A stretch of DNA of 31,301 nucleotides, taken from positions 1 through 31,301 of the forward strand of contig JADKCC010000004.1 in NCBI GenBank assembly GCA_016714785.1, read 5' to 3'. The DNA is from Saprospiraceae bacterium (lineage in GTDB: Bacteria; Bacteroidota; Bacteroidia; Chitinophagales; Saprospiraceae). The notes under the pieces were generated by a model, which was not told where the DNA came from, did no database searches, and saw only the letters and a program-made list of their open reading frames with translations. A program made the position numbers and the translations under genes. Positions 30,101 to 31,301 of the stretch are shown here, one piece after another (the stretch's first letter is position 1; each line of letters starts with the position of its first letter).

Positions 30101-31301
30101 TTTTGGTAATGATTGCTGTCCAGGACCGGGACCATGCTCTTGCGAAGGAACAATTTTATTTGATAACTTCAAAGTAGGATCGATGCAGGATTCAGACCTT
30201 AATGGCGGCCGTACACCTAATGGCGCTACTATAAATGTAGCGCTTGGTTGAGAGAGAATCGTTTCATTACAGATACATTGTCTGCATTGTTTGAAGAACG
30301 GTTGCAAGTTCAGGAATGACCTTTTCCTATGGATTTGCAATAGTTGATTTGGATCATGCTAATTTTATACCATTGAGCAGCTACTGCATGACCATTTGGA
30401 ACAATAGGTAATCTACCTTTTACTTGTAATGCGGTGCCACTAACGGCAGATTTTACCAATACAAGAATATTAGCCGATTTTTCGCCTGGAGCGCTCAATG
30501 CTTTGGGTTGCTCTATACCTGTAAACACCTTTACATTTAAAATGATGACAATGTGACGGTCAATATCAATTATAAAGTCAATGATCCATTTGCGGGCATT
30601 CAAAATTGATAACAGTACCTACACTGGTTTATTTATCTAATATGCCATTGGATTGGGAAGTGTCAATTAATGTGACCATCAGACAAGATCGTGTTTCGCA
30701 GATAGGTATTCAGAGAGAAAGAGACATGGGATCTGATAATTTTGGTGCTTGTGATTTGCCAGATTTTTGTGAGAGAAAGGTTATATTTGGGTGGTATCAG
30801 TACTGATGAGTTTCCCTTATGAAATACGACAAATCGGTCTTCCTAGAATTTGCTTTTTACGAAGCCATCAGAATTTGTTCACCGAGCAGATCAATTGGGT
30901 ATCAGACTTCCTCAAAACATCAAATCCAGAGCAGTACTTAATATTGTTAACCTTACAAACGGAACAGTACCATCTTCATTTATCAACATCGTTGGAGATC
31001 AATTGGTCTTAAATACAGAAGGCTATCCTCAATAGTTTAAGGCAATTCAAGAATACCAACAGATGAGTTTTACTGTAGATTATTATTTCCCGTGTACAAG
31101 GTTCTTGCAAGTCTCTAGCAGAACATATTCCTATACTTTTAGTCCAGATTTTGGGTGTGGACAATGAGTTGTTTGGAAAAGACACCCTTGCAAGTGGATG
31201 CAATGACCAAAACATTCGAATACCTTGGAAATTGCTCAAGTGGTCACTTGAGTGCTTCATCCAAATAATGTAACCATTTGCTCTGCTAGTGAAGATGTAA
31301 A
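27107..31301 (+). CDS. Large secreted repeat protein (adhesin-like), partial, many frameshifts
   Basis: The gene runs off the right edge. After an N-terminal extension comes a signal peptide (KRLVLLGVLIVSCLVVQSQ). Then follow tandem domains of roughly 250 residues rich in Thr, Ser, Asn, Val and Cys. Domains 2 and 3 share YCVQ...A.LTL...AG, an S.P..ICF/ICY step and VTEMWTVTGC / VVETWTFNSC. Pieces such as CDVVQNYCFTIQNISGN, RVRATCAVASGSYSFSF and CCPGPGPC recur in Bacteroidota surface proteins with DUF11-like folds. An in-frame TAA at 27290-27292 follows CDAP, and the same frame continues ELTVRVENN; CAA would restore it. Many later one-base shifts occur (e.g. the T run near 28018). A type IX secretion C-terminal domain is expected downstream but is outside the window. 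Function in adhesion is inferred. Confidence 0.7.

Noticed and set aside
30310..30603. Minus-strand ORFs under the adhesin gene
   Set aside because: The plus-strand frames carry repeat-domain text at these places, and the minus ORFs have no family pattern.

Overview
The window looks like chromosomal DNA of a Bacteroidota bacterium, probably near Saprospiraceae/Chitinophagales. The reasons are two TonB-dependent receptors with CarboxypepD_reg-type N-terminal domains, a DUF5675 gene, a MuiA-like DUF4139 protein, low GC, and several starts preceded by the Bacteroidota promoter element TAnnTTTG. No rRNA, tRNA or CRISPR array was seen. Almost every long gene is broken by one or more single-base shifts, often in homopolymers, including housekeeping genes such as ligA and hflX. 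Most breaks are therefore more likely uncorrected long-read errors than biology, and coordinates are given for frame-corrected genes.

Layout. 1-2185: decayed or non-coding accessory DNA with one small gene, a 14-bp inverted repeat and two dense arrays of ~10-11 bp direct repeats. 2186-3732 (+): a four-gene cassette (uncharacterised ~248-aa protein, DUF5675 protein, two tiny membrane proteins) closed by a strong terminator. 3848-13646 (-): a type I restriction-modification operon in the order hsdR, GxxExxY gene, hsdS, ptuA, ptuB, small ORF, MBL-fold hydrolase, hsdM. 13867-16960 (-): a metal-type TonB receptor with a fused HMA domain and His-rich linker, plus a Cys/His-rich secreted protein. 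17120-19293 (+): hflX and a damaged M29 aminopeptidase gene. 19329-21192 (-): DUF4139 protein. 21370-24289 (-): xth and ligA. 24358-26791 (-): FecA-like TonB receptor. 27107 to the window edge (+): a large secreted repeat protein.

The most interesting part is the restriction operon, which appears to have been built by nesting modules. A GxxExxY nuclease-like gene sits in a ~611-bp cassette with terminal inverted repeats, fitted between the hsdR stop and the hsdS start. A Septu-like ATPase/HNH pair follows hsdS. A ComEC-like metallo-beta-lactamase-fold module lies between ptuB and hsdM, and the first ~19 codons of hsdM are present at both of its ends. Both copies of the hsdM start overlap the upstream stop codon as ATGA. 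This suggests the module entered at the hsdM start and regenerated both the gene and its translational coupling. The second candidate for an undescribed system is the 2186-3732 cassette together with the helically phased repeats just upstream.
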